From: Palaemon carinicauda
Lineage: Eukaryota > Arthropoda > Malacostraca > Decapoda > Palaemonidae
Assembly: GCF_036898095.1 (NCBI RefSeq)
Contig: NC_090744.1
Span: 95,213,559-95,277,558 of the forward strand
DNA: 64,000 nt
Reading direction: 5' to 3'
Part shown: one piece after another, positions 9,760 to 20,782 of the stretch
Layout: every line of letters begins with the position of its first letter
Position numbering within the stretch: the stretch's first letter is position 1
Translations under genes and position numbers: made by a program
The notes under the pieces: generated by a model
The model's input: only the letters and a program-made list of their open reading frames with translations
What the model was told of the DNA's origin: nothing
Database searches by the model: none

Positions 9760-10089
9760 GTGATGGATAGACCTGTTCCGTATAGTTTCTCTGTGAGTGA
9801 TATTTTCGATTTTATCTCCCGTATTGATCAGATTGATGCAATTAAGACCCTCAGATATATACATCTACGTGATTTCACTCGTGTTACCCCCGAATTCTTT
9901 CACTATTTATTTCGAGAAGGCCTCTTAGGGGATTTTAGAGGTACATGTAAAAAGTGTAAAACAGGTGATGTGGCCCTCATGCGTGATGGCTGCAATGTGG
10001 GCAATGAAAAATCCAATTATTTCTGGAGGTGTAGGAACCGCAAGTGTCGCCGAAAGTTCACAATGCGGCATAAATCATTCTTTGAGTGA
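9760..10089 (+). CDS. Merlin transposase N-terminal fragment with zinc ribbon
   Basis: This is a 109-residue frame starting MDRPVPYSFSVSDIF. After a helical N-terminal region, a zinc ribbon runs C-K-K-C (about residue 74) to YFWRCRNRKCRRKF, ending MRHKSFFE. The pattern W-x-C-x4-C followed by S-F-F-E is the start of IS1016/ISXO2-type (Merlin) transposases. The protein stops at this point, where the DDE catalytic domain should begin, so this is only a DNA-binding fragment. The start at 9760 or 9763 follows a short leader. A role as a regulator or dominant-negative fragment is conceivable but not shown. Confidence 0.65.
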   Translation: MMDRPVPYSFSVSDIFDFISRIDQIDAIKTLRYIHLRDFTRVTPEFFHYLFREGLLGDFRGTCKKCKTGDVALMRDGCNVGNEKSNYFWRCRNRKCRRKFTMRHKSFFE

Positions 10090-10229
10090 AGGACCAAGAA
10101 CCGGAGGATTTTGGTTTTAGCGACTACGAAATTCAAGGTAAGCCTGAGTAACCTAGAATATGATCATGTGGATAAGATATAATTTTGAGTGCTGCCCAAA
10201 GCTTCTTTTCTGTAGGAGAGAGACTTACG

Positions 10230-10372
10230 AAGGGGGTCCGGGGGCTTGCCCCCGGGTAGGGGTAGTGACCTGGGAACTACTAGGATTGGTTAGGTTTGGT
10301 TTGTGGGGTTTGTATGTTAGCAACAGTGTTTGGGGGGTCGCAGGGGGGCGTCAGCCCCCCCGTTTAGTTCAC
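10230..10372. repeat. GC-rich hairpin pair inside Merlin A
   Basis: Two strong palindromes occur in otherwise moderate-GC DNA: CCGGGGGCTTGCCCCCGG at about 10239 and GGGGGGCGTCAGCCCCCC at about 10342. In copy B this segment is tandemly duplicated. Confidence 0.8.
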
Positions 10373-10914
10373 GATGAAGGTAAGGACATGGCTTGTAGGT
10401 CAGGTTAGGAGGGGAATTTTGGGTTAGTTGTCCATTTTTCTCGCACATTTCCGACATCCATGACCAGAGGGTTCCTAGTATGTAGATTGTTGGGACAAGC
10501 ATTTACAAAACCAGTGAATTTAATATTTCATTCCGTGATCATTCCCGCGAAAAAGAGCAGATTTTCCTACTTAGTTTCCAACTTTCCCGATAGATAGAGC
10601 CCGTGTCATCCCAGTCTAAGAAACCTTCGGTTTTACAATTTAATACTGTCCCGTCAATCTACATATTTACCCCTTCGTTAAGTTTGTAGTTTTTAAGGAC
10701 ACGTCATGTAATCATTCCCGTAAAAAGAGCAGATTTTGGACTTTTTTTTACTCGATTTCAAGAAACATTCAGTTTTACAATTTAATACTGTCCCGTCAAT
10801 CTACATTATTTAACAAATCATTCCCGTAAAAAAGAGCCGATTTCGGACTTTTTTACCTCGATTTTCGGCCGGTCAAAGGGCTGTCCCCATAAACGGCAGA
10901 GGCTCCTTAATTAG

Positions 10915-11382
10915 GACATTGGAACTCTGATATTTGAGTAGGTCCTTTCAAATACGCTATTTTGAATCCTATATATAAATGGTTGAACTGTATTAATGGA
11001 GTTACGTGTTTAGGTAAATATACCGTACTTTAAATTTCTAGCCAAATACATAAAACATATCTTTTTCTGACTCACCATCTTGTGTTTTATACATTTATGA
11101 CCTTTATTATTGGAATAAACTACCCGTTCATGAGTTTTTGGACCCCCTCATATAAAGACAATTATCGGGGACACCGGTGGGAAACCTTGGTTTTTTTGGG
11201 TAGGGGAATGTCATAAATGAGTGATTTAAAGAAATAATAATGGTTAGAAATTAAAATAAGCACAAGATAACCAGTTGGAAAAAATATGTGGTTCATGTAA
11301 GTGACTGAAAACAGGCCAAAACGTGATTAACACTTTTGAGATTTGTAAAAGGGTACAAAATCTAGCAAACCCGCCTAACCTA
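10915..11382. other. Spacer between the two Merlin copies
   Basis: 468 bp of AT-rich DNA without a gene. The part at about 11155-11215 (ATTATCGGGGACACCGGTGG onward) resembles 13600-13660 (AATAATGGGGGACCC onward) on the far side of copy B. Confidence 0.5.
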
Positions 11383-11905
11383 ACATAGTCGGAGCCTCTG
11401 CCGTTTATGGGGACAGCCCTTTGACCGGCCGAAAATCGAGGTAAAAAAGTCCGAAATCGGCTCTTTTTTACGGGAATGATTTGTTAAATAATGTAGATTG
11501 ACGGGACAGTATTAAATTGTAAAACCGAATGTTTCTTGAAATCGAGTAAAAAAAATTCTGAAATCGGCTCTTTCTACGAGAATGATCACATGACGTGTCC
11601 TTAAAAACTACAAACTTAACGAAGGGGTAAATATGTAGATTGACGGGACAGTATTAAATTGTAAAACCGAAGGTTTCTTAGACTGGGATGACACGGGCTC
11701 TATCTATCGGGAAAGTTGGAAACTAAGTAGGAAAATCTGCTCTTTTTCGCGGGAATGATCACGGAATGAAATATTAAATTCACTGGTTTTGTAAATGCTT
11801 GTCCCAACAATCTACATACTAGGAACCCTCTGGTCATGGATGTCGGAAATGTGCGAGAAAAATGGACAACTAACCCAAAATTCCCCTCCTAACCTGACCT
11901 ACAAG

Positions 11906-12289
11906 CCATGTCCTTACCTTCATCGTGAACTAAACGGGGGGGCTGACGCCCCCCTGCGACCCCCCAAACACTGTTGCTAACATACAAACCCCACAAACCA
12001 AACCTAACCAATCCTAGTAGTTCCCAGGTCACTACCCCTACCCGGGGGCAAGCCCCCGGACCCCCTTCGTAAGTCTCTCTCCTACAGAAAAGAAGTTCCA
12101 TGTCCTTACCTTCATCGTGAACTAAACGGGGGGGCTGACGCCCCCCTGCGACCCCCCAAACACTGTTGCTAACATACAAACCCCACGAACCAAACCTAAC
12201 CAATCCTAGTAGTTCCCAGGTCACTACCCCTACCCGGGGGCAAGCCCCCGGACCCCCTTCGTAAGTCTCTCTCCTACAGAAAAGAAGCT
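11906..12289. repeat. 192-bp tandem duplication inside Merlin B
   Basis: The block from CCATGTCCTTACCTTC to AGAAAAGAAG occurs twice, starting at 11906 and 12098, and includes both GC-rich palindromes each time. Copy A has it once. Confidence 0.9.
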
Positions 12290-12368
12290 TTGGGTAGCAC
12301 TCAAAATTATATCTTATCCACATGATCATATTATAGGTTACTCAGGCTTACCTTAAATTTCGTAGTCG

Positions 12369-12635
12369 CTAAAACCACATCAGGGCCACATCACCTGTTT
12401 TACACTTTTTACATGTACCTCTAAAATCCCTTAAGAGGCCTTCTCGAAATAAATAGTGAAAGAATTCGGGGGTAACACGAGTGAAATCACGTAGATGTAT
12501 ATATCTGAGGGTCTTAATTGCATCAATCTGATCAATACGGGAGATAAACTCGAAAATATCACTCACAGAGAAACTATACAGAACAGGTCTATCCATCACG
12601 GCGGTTAGAGTTGGAAAGGGTCGACTGTAGGTCAA
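12369..12635 (-). pseudogene. Merlin transposase N-terminal fragment, zinc ribbon deleted
   Basis: The frame is nearly the same as 9760-10089, through DFRGTCKKCKTGDVALM, and is then cut by the ~130-bp deletion, ending in two foreign residues and a stop. The second half of the zinc ribbon is gone, so the remaining peptide cannot form that fold. Confidence 0.75.
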
Positions 12636-12829
12636 TCTCGGGTCATGGGGGGGATTAAAAATTTGAAATCACGCGGCCCACGAAAGGGTTAGTTCGGTTG
12701 CTTTGTTTGACACTGGCTTTATCTGACGAAATATCTTAACTAGATGCTGGATAACCTAACCTTTGTTTGTATATAAAACAAAATAGTATTCGGCATAATT
12801 TTGGGACGATTTCGAAAGAAATAACCATC

Positions 12830-13051
12830 TTAACAAGAGATTAAAATGAAAATTGTTGAAATTAGCGAAAACATACGTACGAACATCGAAAACTGTTCAT
12901 GCTTGCGCGACCAGCTGATATGCGAATCGAGCGCCGCCAAACGGGTGTTATTATAATCAGGCAGGAAACAATGATTGCGGGAAATTTTACGACCGAGTAA
13001 GTTGGCCGTGGCTTCAGCGTACGACGCATTGTAACGGCCTTTTTCTAACAT
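12830..13051 (-). CDS. Merlin copy B, unidentified open frame (same as 9309-9530)
   Basis: This is the counterpart of the 73-codon frame of copy A with one visible substitution near the C-terminus. Retention of the frame in both copies may reflect recent shared ancestry rather than selection. Confidence 0.4.
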   Translation of the reverse strand: MLEKGRYNASYAEATANLLGRKISRNHCFLPDYNNTRLAALDSHISWSRKHEQFSMFVRMFSLISTIFILISC

Positions 13052-13450
13052 AACATTTCATGATAAATATCCCAGCAGTATCAAATGTCACTAAACATGA
13101 CGTGTCCTTAAAAACTACATACTTAACTAAGGGGTAAATATGTAGATTGACGGGACAGTATTAATTTGTAAAACCGAACGTTTCTTAGACTGGGATGACA
13201 CGGGCTCTGTCTATCGGGAAAGTTGGAAACTATGCAGGAGCTACCCGTGACTTGCGTACGGACCATGCTGAACTTAGAAAATATTGCCGTGGTAAAGGTA
13301 AATTGTGTTATTAGTCAAAACGATAAATTAACATCATATTATGGTATGTTAGAAAATTGTAAAGAACATCAACCCCATAATGAAATACGATTTGGCTAGT
13401 AATAAGAAAGATATCCCTGTCCCCATAAACGGCAGACACCCCACATAGTC

Positions 13451-14628
13451 GTTCCGGTTTCATTGTAGTGTATTACAGGGCAATGTAACCTAGGAAAACA
13501 ACTACTTTTTCTTATAGAAAAAATTACGCTCTTCGAAAATGGCACTCGTTCCCGTCGCAAATTAATAGTTTCAGAAATATATGTACATCTATATCCTCCA
13601 ATAATGGGGGACCCCCAGTGGGAACTCGGGGTTTTGGGTGGGGAAAACATACTGGGGAATCGATATATAAACGTAAAACAAGCCTTTTCTTCTCTATACA
13701 TTACCTTCTTGAAATTATAATAACCGAGGAAAATACAAAACAGTATATCTGGATAAACTTTGGAGGTGCCGTTACAAAGATTGTGTCATGAAAAAATACA
13801 GTAACCAGTAATTAATTTGACAGGTAATACAGTAAGGTTATACATTTCCCAACAAACTGCATTAACCATGAGATATCTATCTGAATATTAACGAATGCAA
13901 CATAACTCCTTTATTTTAAAGGGATGAAGATTTACCAGTTAAAAGTGACAAACTTGACTGCTACAAAGCTGGCCCAAATAAATTTGGGGAATAAAATATA
14001 TGTAGCATCGGCTAAAGATATATACAGTACTGTATAGAGGAACCTCATGTTCGTTCCTAACCCAACCTAGCAGTTTAGAGGCTTAACCCTGAAACTCCTA
14101 TAAATTCAACGTTCTAAAACCTACAGCTATACAGTACAGGTACTTGAATGATCAATAATTTTTTAAAGATCGAGAAAATTACTGTACTGCAAAATTTTGT
14201 TGGCCTAGCTTATTTCCTTGACATGCTTTTCTTGCTCCTATAGTTCCTAGAATTTACTCTAGGTCATGTTTTGATCATTAGCGATGTGGGTGATTTGAAA
14301 TGAACCATTGGTACCCAGCATGAATTTTGTAACTAGTGGAGGGCTTTTTTATCCTATAATAAGTCATTAATTCAAAATTAATCCTGGGTGATGGGAGCAT
14401 CAATCATGCTTCTTAGCAGACCAGTCTCGAAGATGCCAGCATATACTGTACCTCAAAGAGCAATTTACATTTCCTTTTTATATGAGGGATTCGTTCGATA
14501 ACTTGAAAACCCCTACAATTTATGTTATGTAAGAAATAACTGCTTGGTGAGCTCTCAGACCTTTGTTCTAAGTTTAATAGTGTTGACATGCAGTATGTAA
14601 ATCATCTCATAACCATACTCAAAAACAG
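13451..14628. other. No gene seen
   Basis: AT-rich sequence. The minus-strand frame at 13396-13701 runs through the Merlin terminus and has no family signature. Confidence 0.4.
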
Positions 14629-16599
14629 TTTGTCCTTACGTGAATACAAACTCATGTCCTTTAATAAGGGTAAGATTCTGGCGAAAGGTGGAAACGGGCA
14701 ACAAAAAATTGTCGAGGTATGGGCAGCCGCCGGCTAGCCACTCTTGGTTTTGCATACAGAGCCTTCATTCAGATTTTGGCCGTGTTCTTGATGCTTCCCA
14801 AAGGGTCAGCAGTTTTTTCACTAATAATTTTTTTTTTAGTTGCAATATAAATGTGAGACAACGAAGCAGCATGCGAATGTGTTCGTGTCTAGGGATGTCG
14901 AATGGACACTGCGGCACCTTTATGAGCAAAATTGAGGTTTATCTTCACTCTTTACGTCTGTAGTGTAGAGGGTACTGCTGCACTTCAGACTTGCCTTGTG
15001 ATGTGTGCAGGGAATGGTTGAAATTTTGGAGTAGGAGGAATAAGAACACAATCGCTCTCCCTCAGGTTTGTCCTCAAGGTCGGGAAAATGACGAAATTTT
15101 TATTTCCGACCTTTGAAACTCGTCACTCCACCCATTCTTCCCTTAACTCTTTGGAGGACAAGCCGAAGGAAATAGTAGACCTTACATTCATACAGCAAGA
15201 TCCCAAGACCTCCCTACATCCCCTAGAGAAGTACAGGAGCTCCTTTCTTCAATTTTGGAAATCCCGGCCATTGAGCGTACTCAGGCCAAAGTTCTCCAAT
15301 TTTCATATAAGCGCCCTGTTCCACCAATGCTCTCTTAAGCTGCCCATGTACATTTTCTAAAATGATAGAGATTTTGTTTCCTCGTTTAGCTATAGCCCCG
15401 CTTTCTTTTCTGGGATGGCTGTAAACCATTTTTTTATCTTTAATCTTTAGCTCAGTTAAGCATAGATTCTCAAAATGAGCCCCTGTAGTATGTGTTGCAA
15501 GGTTTATAACGAGCTTTCCAGCAGTGTGCAAGGCTAAAGTGTGCTACCAACAAAAGCGTAAACCAGTAAAGCATCGCCAATCTGCGGAAGTATGCCATCA
15601 CGGTGCGAGTGAAACAGAGTCGTGTGAGAATCTAGAAGAAAAGACTTGCGAAGAAGCTCGTAAATCTGAGACACTCCAACATACAGCGAGAGGAATTGAA
15701 ACTTCTCACCAATAAGCTCGATATATGGGCGCGCTCTCCTTTACCATATGATCAGTTCGCCTTCTTCCGTTGGAGCAGACACCTCCACACATGCTAGGAA
15801 GAAGGGCTTCTTGAGGTCACACCTTGCAAAATTTCATACAAACGTGCAGCCCATCAGACAACCTTCCAGTTCCTTTTCCAAGGGGTTCACCTGATCTTAT
15901 AGGGGTCCTTTTCACCCAGAGTGATCACCCTGGTTGTCAACTATTGGTTGTCTCCGGCACAGTCCAGAACAACCTCTCTCCGACCCAGGGTAAGCATCCA
16001 CCTCCCCCCATCACAGTTTCCTCTCAGGAGAGAGGAATGTGATACCTTTTTAGAATTTGATCCCTCCCGACACTGACCGGTTACTGTACCGGAGAGGGAT
16101 GACTACAATTTTGATGATTTTAAGGAATCTGACTGCCCTTCCCCAATTAACTGTACCTAATGCTCTGGGTATGAAGGAGGGGCAGTCAGATTCTACCTTA
16201 GATCAGGTGCTGAGTTGCATCTGGAGGGTCTGTGTACTGGGAGATGCTGCTCCTTGCTCTCCTCGTAAGGGGAGAAAAGCAGCTATAGATTGACTTTGTC
16301 AGGGACTTCGTGCCACCAGATCTCGTCTAGAGCATCCATGGTCAATCTTTGCCTTAAAAGCAGTAGACAATTTGGACTTGCAGGTCTCTGCGAGAAAGGT
16401 TTCCTTGAGGGTGGGAAGATCCTGCCATGTAATACTGCTAGCTTTTGCACGTTAGAAGAAATACTACACGAAAGAGGTTTCTTTACTCTTACTCCTTGAT
16501 TCTGTAGTGGTGGCGTTGACGCTAAGTGCCACCACGAACTGTCTAGCCACCCAGAACATCTGATTTTTTGTAGCGGACTCTACTAGTAAGGAGAGCACG

Positions 16600-16893
16600 G
16601 TGATGGCGACTCTTCAGGCGGCCTCGTGGATTGACCCCTGGTCAGGCACAGTTGGCTATTTTGCAGACACCCAGGATTTGTCAGACCCCAACGAGAGAAA
16701 AGCTCTCGAAGGCATTGTCCCAGTTAGAGGGAGAGCCATGGAATTGCTGACCCAACAAGCTACCAATCAGTTGGTGAAAGGGGCCCTTAGAGATGCGATG
16801 TTGTTGCCTCCAAATTACATTGGGTGGAGATGGATCCTAAACCTGATTAAAGCTTCTCTCAAAGTTTCAAAGTTCCTGCTCTGTTCCCTTTGA
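16600..16893 (+). pseudogene. DIRS-A Gag-like fragment
   Basis: The open segment contains ATLQAASWIDPWSGTVGYFA and ERKALEGIVPVRGRAMELLT, followed by QQATNQLVKGALRDAM. The helix-rich, capsid-like composition and the position just upstream of RT fit the Gag of crustacean DIRS elements. Adjacent frames (16057-16499) hold further shifted Gag pieces. Family assignment rests on context. Confidence 0.5.
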
Positions 16894-17289
16894 AGGAAAT
16901 AGGGGCAGCGATTGAGAAGTGGATAATTTTCAACTGGGACTTGATGTTACACTGGACAGTGTCCTGACAGCCTCCACCTCCACTTCCACTTACGAGCAAG
17001 CTAGATCATCAACCCCGGCTAGGCAGGCACAGAAGGCCAACCCAGAGAAATGACTTGTGCTTCGCTGCATTCATTTTAAAGCGGGGATTAACCAGACCTT
17101 TTTGGTTCAACAAGGACAAGGATGAGAACAAGCCTGTTAAGGGGCAATCCTATCATGATGCCTTATGTGGTGAGATGCCCCCTATTTAAGTATAGGTGGT
17201 GGTGGTACCACGAGGTTGAAAGTTGAGCGGTAGACATCCTGCAATCCAGATACGTCCTCCCTTTCATCAGTAATCCCCTTTTCCCTAAT

Positions 17290-17900
17290 TTCACCACCAG
17301 CTACATCGTCATCTTATCGCCAGGGATCAGCGAAGGATGTAGCCCTTCAAGCAGAAGGCCAGGCTATGATGGAGGATGGCATTCTCCAAGAAGTCGACGA
17401 CAGCTCCCAGTCTTCTTCAGTCTACTCTTTCTTGTTGAAAATACATCTGGAGACCAGTCATAGACCCATCAGCCATAAACGAGTTTGTGTTATTAACAAC
17501 ATTCAGGATGGAGAGTGCATTCACGGACAGGCAAGTGATCAGACCTGGACTTCATGCTGATGTTTGACCTAAAAGACACCCAATACATTTGGCCTCCAGG
17601 AAGTACCTCCGCTTTGTTGTAGCCAGCAAGGTGTACCAGTTCAAGGTGCTTTGCTTCGGCCTATTGACAGTACAGTACCACAAGTATTCAGCAAAGTATG
17701 CTAATGTCAGCATGGGCATATGCCAACGTCATTTGTCTCTTTTGATACCTAGATGATTGACAGATCTAGGCAGACTTGGATGAAGTCCTTCTCCTTTACT
17801 GAGACAGACTCCTTTTGTTTTGTCATGATCTAGGAATTGTGATGAACCGGAAGTAGTCCATGTTAGTGCCAATGCAGACTCGTATACCTTGGAGTGAACA
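17290..17900 (+). pseudogene. DIRS-A reverse transcriptase, broken
   Basis: Shifted frames give MMEDGILQEVDDSSQSSSVY and WRPVIDPSAINEFV, then MESAFTDRQVIRPGLHAD and VYQFKVLCFGL. These parallel DIRS-B (for example WRPVLDVSALNVFV and VYQFRALCFGL). Stops occur in each segment, and no intact catalytic Asp pair is visible near 17750. Confidence 0.65.
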
Positions 17901-18224
17901 TCAACATGGTCCTCAGAAAGACCTTTTCATCTCAGGATAGGGTAGCACAACTGAGGGAAGTACTGTACCACTCCAATTTCTTCGACAGCCCCACAGTACA
18001 CTCCCCTTCCTTCCGTAGCCCAAACTTCCTGTGCATCGGTGAAAGAAACTACGGGGGCATCTAGTTTCCCTGGAATGTCTCTTGTGGGAGTTGAAGGGAC
18101 TCTGGTATCAACATTTCAACTTTCCTCTTTCATTGGTGCCAATAAGAGAAAAGTCCAGGCAAGACCTAGAATGGTGACTGGATGAGACAAGCTTTTTAAG
18201 GGGCTATTCTCTTTTGATGCCTCC

Positions 18225-18500
18225 TCCAGAGTATTTTTGTTCACAGACTCATCAAGGGAGCACGCTTTCGCCAGTATATGGTATCAGGACAGTGGTCTGG
18301 ATAAGAGCTTCTATGCCATATAAATGTGTTGGAACTGTGAGTAGCCCTTCTGGGACTCCAACATTTTGAATAGTGGCAATACTACCATGGTGACAGACAT
18401 GAACAGGCAAGGAGGTACAGTGACACTGCAACTTTGCCTGCTTACAATAGAGATCCTTGAGTGGTCAGAGCTCAACTTGGTTACTCTCACAGCTTGATTT
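18225..18500 (+). pseudogene. DIRS-A RNase H fragment
   Basis: Reads FTDSSREHAFASIWYQDSGL, then VTDMNRQGGTVTLQLCLLTI and EWSELNLVTLTA, matching the DIRS RNase H pattern (F-x-D-A-S, S-D-N-x-x-x-x-A-Y-I-x-x-Q-G-G-T). The first Asp survives. Stops follow at about 18500. Confidence 0.6.
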
Positions 18501-18989
18501 ATTCCAAGCTAAAAGAATGTTGTATTGGACAAATTCAGCAGAAAGATGCAAGTAGTTGGCTCCGAATGGTTTTTGGATCCTTGAATAGCGACCGAGATCC
18601 TGATTTTATGAGGTTCACCAACGATCTACTGTTTTGTGTCCTCATTAAACCAAAAGCTGGCCGTTTATTACGCTGGTATCAGATTTTAGAGTGGCGTTTG
18701 AGGATGCATTCTAGTACCCATGGACTGGTCCAGAAACTTGTGCTTTTCTGCCTGATAAAGAGTTTTATTAATAGAGATTGAGCCTCTGAAGCACCCAAAA
18801 TTAGATTGGTGCCCTGACCCTCTAATTCTGCTGGTGGAGATTCCACAGCACAGTGAAATCACTTTGACTTCATGGTTGGACGTATTTAGTGTCTGAGCGA
18901 AAGGCTTTTCACATGAAGTTGCATGAGAGATGTATGAATACCTCCACGGGTCATCAACCTCTGTCTATCAAGCCAAGTGAGACATCTTA

Positions 18990-19800
18990 TGTCCTTGGAG
19001 TTGTGGAAGGTGCTGTTTCTCCTATCAGAGCCTCTAATCCACTGATAGCCGATTTGTTATTTAACCTCCTGAAGGGATATGTCTACTTGGTATCAGCAGT
19101 GAAATGCTATTGCTCAGCCTGAAGTCAACCTTTTAGGCTAAGAGCATTTGATTTTTCCTCTTTGGTTGAGCTTTCTATGCTCATCCATAGTTTGAGACCC
19201 CCACCCTGGATCATGGTCAAAGATAGGAACCTCACCTTTGAGACAAGTCTTCTTGATAGCTTTAGCCTTGGACAAACTTGTTTGCAAGCGGTTTGGTCTT
19301 TCCTATAACTTCTCCCATTTCAAGGTGTGGAGGCAGTTCTCATTCTCCTTCGTCCCTGAGTTTGTTGCCGAAACCCAGAATCCGTTAATTCCTGATTCCA
19401 GGTTTTTATCGTTTCAGGTTGTGAGCCTGAAAGAAATAACCGATGATCCTGATCAGTTTAGTCTTCTGTGAGGGTACTGTGGTGCTACATTAAATGTACA
19501 CACACAATTTGACTACACCTGCAACACTTTTCTCCTAACATGGGATATTGAAGAAAGGGTGACCAGAAATATGATTGAGCTTTTTCACTACCCTCACTTT
19601 CCTCCCCAGGAAGAGCTTGAGATAGAACATACCATGTCTAGAGTGTCACCCTGGCATATAAGAAGAATCTCTCGGTAACACGATACTACAAGCAGGAGTG
19701 TGGAAAGACGGACAATGTTTATCCATTACCTGTAAGAATTGACAAATAGATCTCAAGACCCTTTTTCCCTAGGACCCATAGTAGCTGCACAGCAGTTGGT
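18990..19800 (+). pseudogene. DIRS-A tyrosine recombinase, broken
   Basis: The core N-terminal helices appear as SPIRASNPLIADLLFNLLKG then VSAVKCYCSA, comparable to IADFLLYLRK and TIKGYRSML in DIRS-B. The far C-terminal block SLGPIVAAQQLV at about 19765-19800 matches the end of DIRS recombinases. The catalytic Arg, His-x-x-Arg and Tyr cannot be read in one frame. Confidence 0.55.
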
Positions 19801-20346
19801 ATAGCCACCTCAGCTCCTCTCACAGGAACATTAGCATTGGATCAAAGGTAAAGGTTACGCAAGTCTGGATGATTTAAGAAGGACTGGCCTTTTTCTTTCC
19901 TTTCAGTCTTCCCCTCTCTTGGGGTACAGCGTCGGAAACCTTGCCGCTGGACTTGATTCGAATGCACACAAGCCCCACTCAGCCTGTAGCTGTTCTATAA
20001 TACAACATAGAAATGTCATTCCTCACACCTTACGGGGAGTGTTTAGTAACCAGGCAAACCTATTACTGTACAGTAAACAGTATATGCCACATATGTTGCC
20101 AAAGCAAATCCAGTCTCTTGGTTGAAACCGGACGGATCCATTATTACAGTATATGCCTTAGAGTTATAACAGAGATTTTAGGCTCTAGTGTCCTTTATTG
20201 CACCATTGGTATAACCACACCACCAGTGAATGAGATGTAAGGAACCTGAACTTTCGTGACCTTCAAGGTCCAAGTTTAGAATCCCAGGATTAGTTTTCCA
20301 GCCATTTGGAGTACGGACTTCCCCTTTCCTAAAAATGAGTCTCCAA

Positions 20347-20403
20347 TGTAAAGGACAAAGGTTTGTTTTTGTACCGGAGCAAGTGACAATTTTGGAGATG
20401 ATT
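20347..20403 (+). repeat. DIRS-A internal complementary region, left half
   Basis: GTAAAGGACAAAGGTTTG and TACCGGAGCAAGTGACAATT resemble the left half of the DIRS-C junction at 36301-36345 (GTGGTTTGTATTTCGGTTAC, GGAACAAATGACAAATTC). The right half resumes at 26916 after the DIRS-B insertion. Confidence 0.55.
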
Positions 20404-20578
20404 CATTTTTAAATATTTAACTTAGCCGGTGAATATATATAGCTGCAACTCTGTTGCTCGACAGACAAAAAACAGTAAAACTCGCCAGCGATCGCTATAC
20501 AGGTTGCGGGTGTGCCCACCAGCGCCAACTGTCGGCCAGATACCATACTCGATGTAAACAAAGACTCAATTTCTTCTC
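20404..20578 (+). repeat. DIRS-B 5' inverted terminal repeat
   Basis: From GGTGAATATATATAGCTGC inward to AGACTCAATTTCTTCTC it is the reverse complement of 26722-26870 with few differences. The outermost ~30 bases differ from the 3' terminus, as is normal for split DIRS ends. Confidence 0.9.
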
Positions 20579-20782
20579 TGTAGACGTGTCGACAAGACGT
20601 ACTTTACTCGCTGTTGAAACCTGGAGTTTTTCCCATCATATTTGGTGAAGTACTTTAATTTGGTTATGAGCTTTCGCAGTACAGGGTTTTTCTTCAAATA
20701 AATCCTTGAACTCTTTTTTTGTATCGGATTCATTGTTGATGACTTAGATCGTTTTTTGGATTTTTCCCTTGACCAATTCAAA

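Larger units (their letters stand above)
8918..10906 (+). mobile_element. Merlin-type DNA transposon, copy A (non-autonomous)
   Basis: The element is 1989 bp. The left terminus GGGGTGTCTGCCGTTTATGG and the right terminus (reverse complement GGAGCCTCTGCCGTTTATGG) form imperfect TIRs with an identical TCTGCCGTTTATGGGGACAG core. TTAATTAG is duplicated exactly at 8910-8917 and 10907-10914, an 8-bp target duplication. Merlin elements are known for 8-9 bp duplications and an IS1016/ISXO2-like transposase. The interior carries a transposase N-terminal fragment (9760-10089) and a second open frame (9309-9530). The catalytic DDE domain is absent, so mobility would need a transposase from elsewhere. 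Confidence 0.85.
11391..13442 (-). mobile_element. Merlin-type DNA transposon, copy B (inverted, non-autonomous)
   Basis: The element is 2052 bp, starting GGAGCCTCTGCCG and ending CGGCAGACACCCC, and is flanked by an exact 8-bp duplication ACATAGTC (11383-11390 and 13443-13450). Its sense is opposite to copy A. Relative to A it lacks about 130 bp (A positions 9982-10111) that encode the zinc ribbon, and it carries a ~192-bp tandem duplication of the GC-rich segment (11906-12097 repeated from 12098). These two changes account for the length difference (1989 - 130 + 192 = 2051). Separate duplications show two independent insertions, not a foldback of one element. Confidence 0.85.
14629..20403 (+). 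mobile_element. DIRS-type retrotransposon A, 5' and main part (decayed, interrupted)
   Basis: Remnants occur in DIRS order: a Gag-like segment (about 15720-17160), RT (about 17290-17900), RNase H (about 18230-18500) and tyrosine recombinase (about 18990-19800). The 5' end at 14629 (TTTGTCCTTACG, ATACAAACTCATGTCC) is approximately complementary to the sequence at 20347-20390 (AAGGACAAAGGTTTGTTTTTG), as expected of a 5' inverted terminus and the internal complementary region. That region is cut at 20403 by insertion of DIRS-B and resumes at 26916. Many stops and frameshifts make it inactive. Confidence 0.65.

Noticed and set aside
9760..10089. Bacterial insertion sequence or contamination (IS1016/ISXO2-like zinc ribbon)
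   Set aside because: Flanking animal repeats, the 8-bp duplications and the TIR form fit the eukaryotic Merlin group, which is related to those bacterial elements.
8918..13442. Single giant foldback transposon
   Set aside because: Each arm has two TIRs and its own target duplication, so they are two insertions.
15223..15531. 102-residue minus-strand frame (MHTAGKLVINLATHTTG...)
   Set aside because: Lies antisense in decayed DIRS-A Gag and shows no recognised family.
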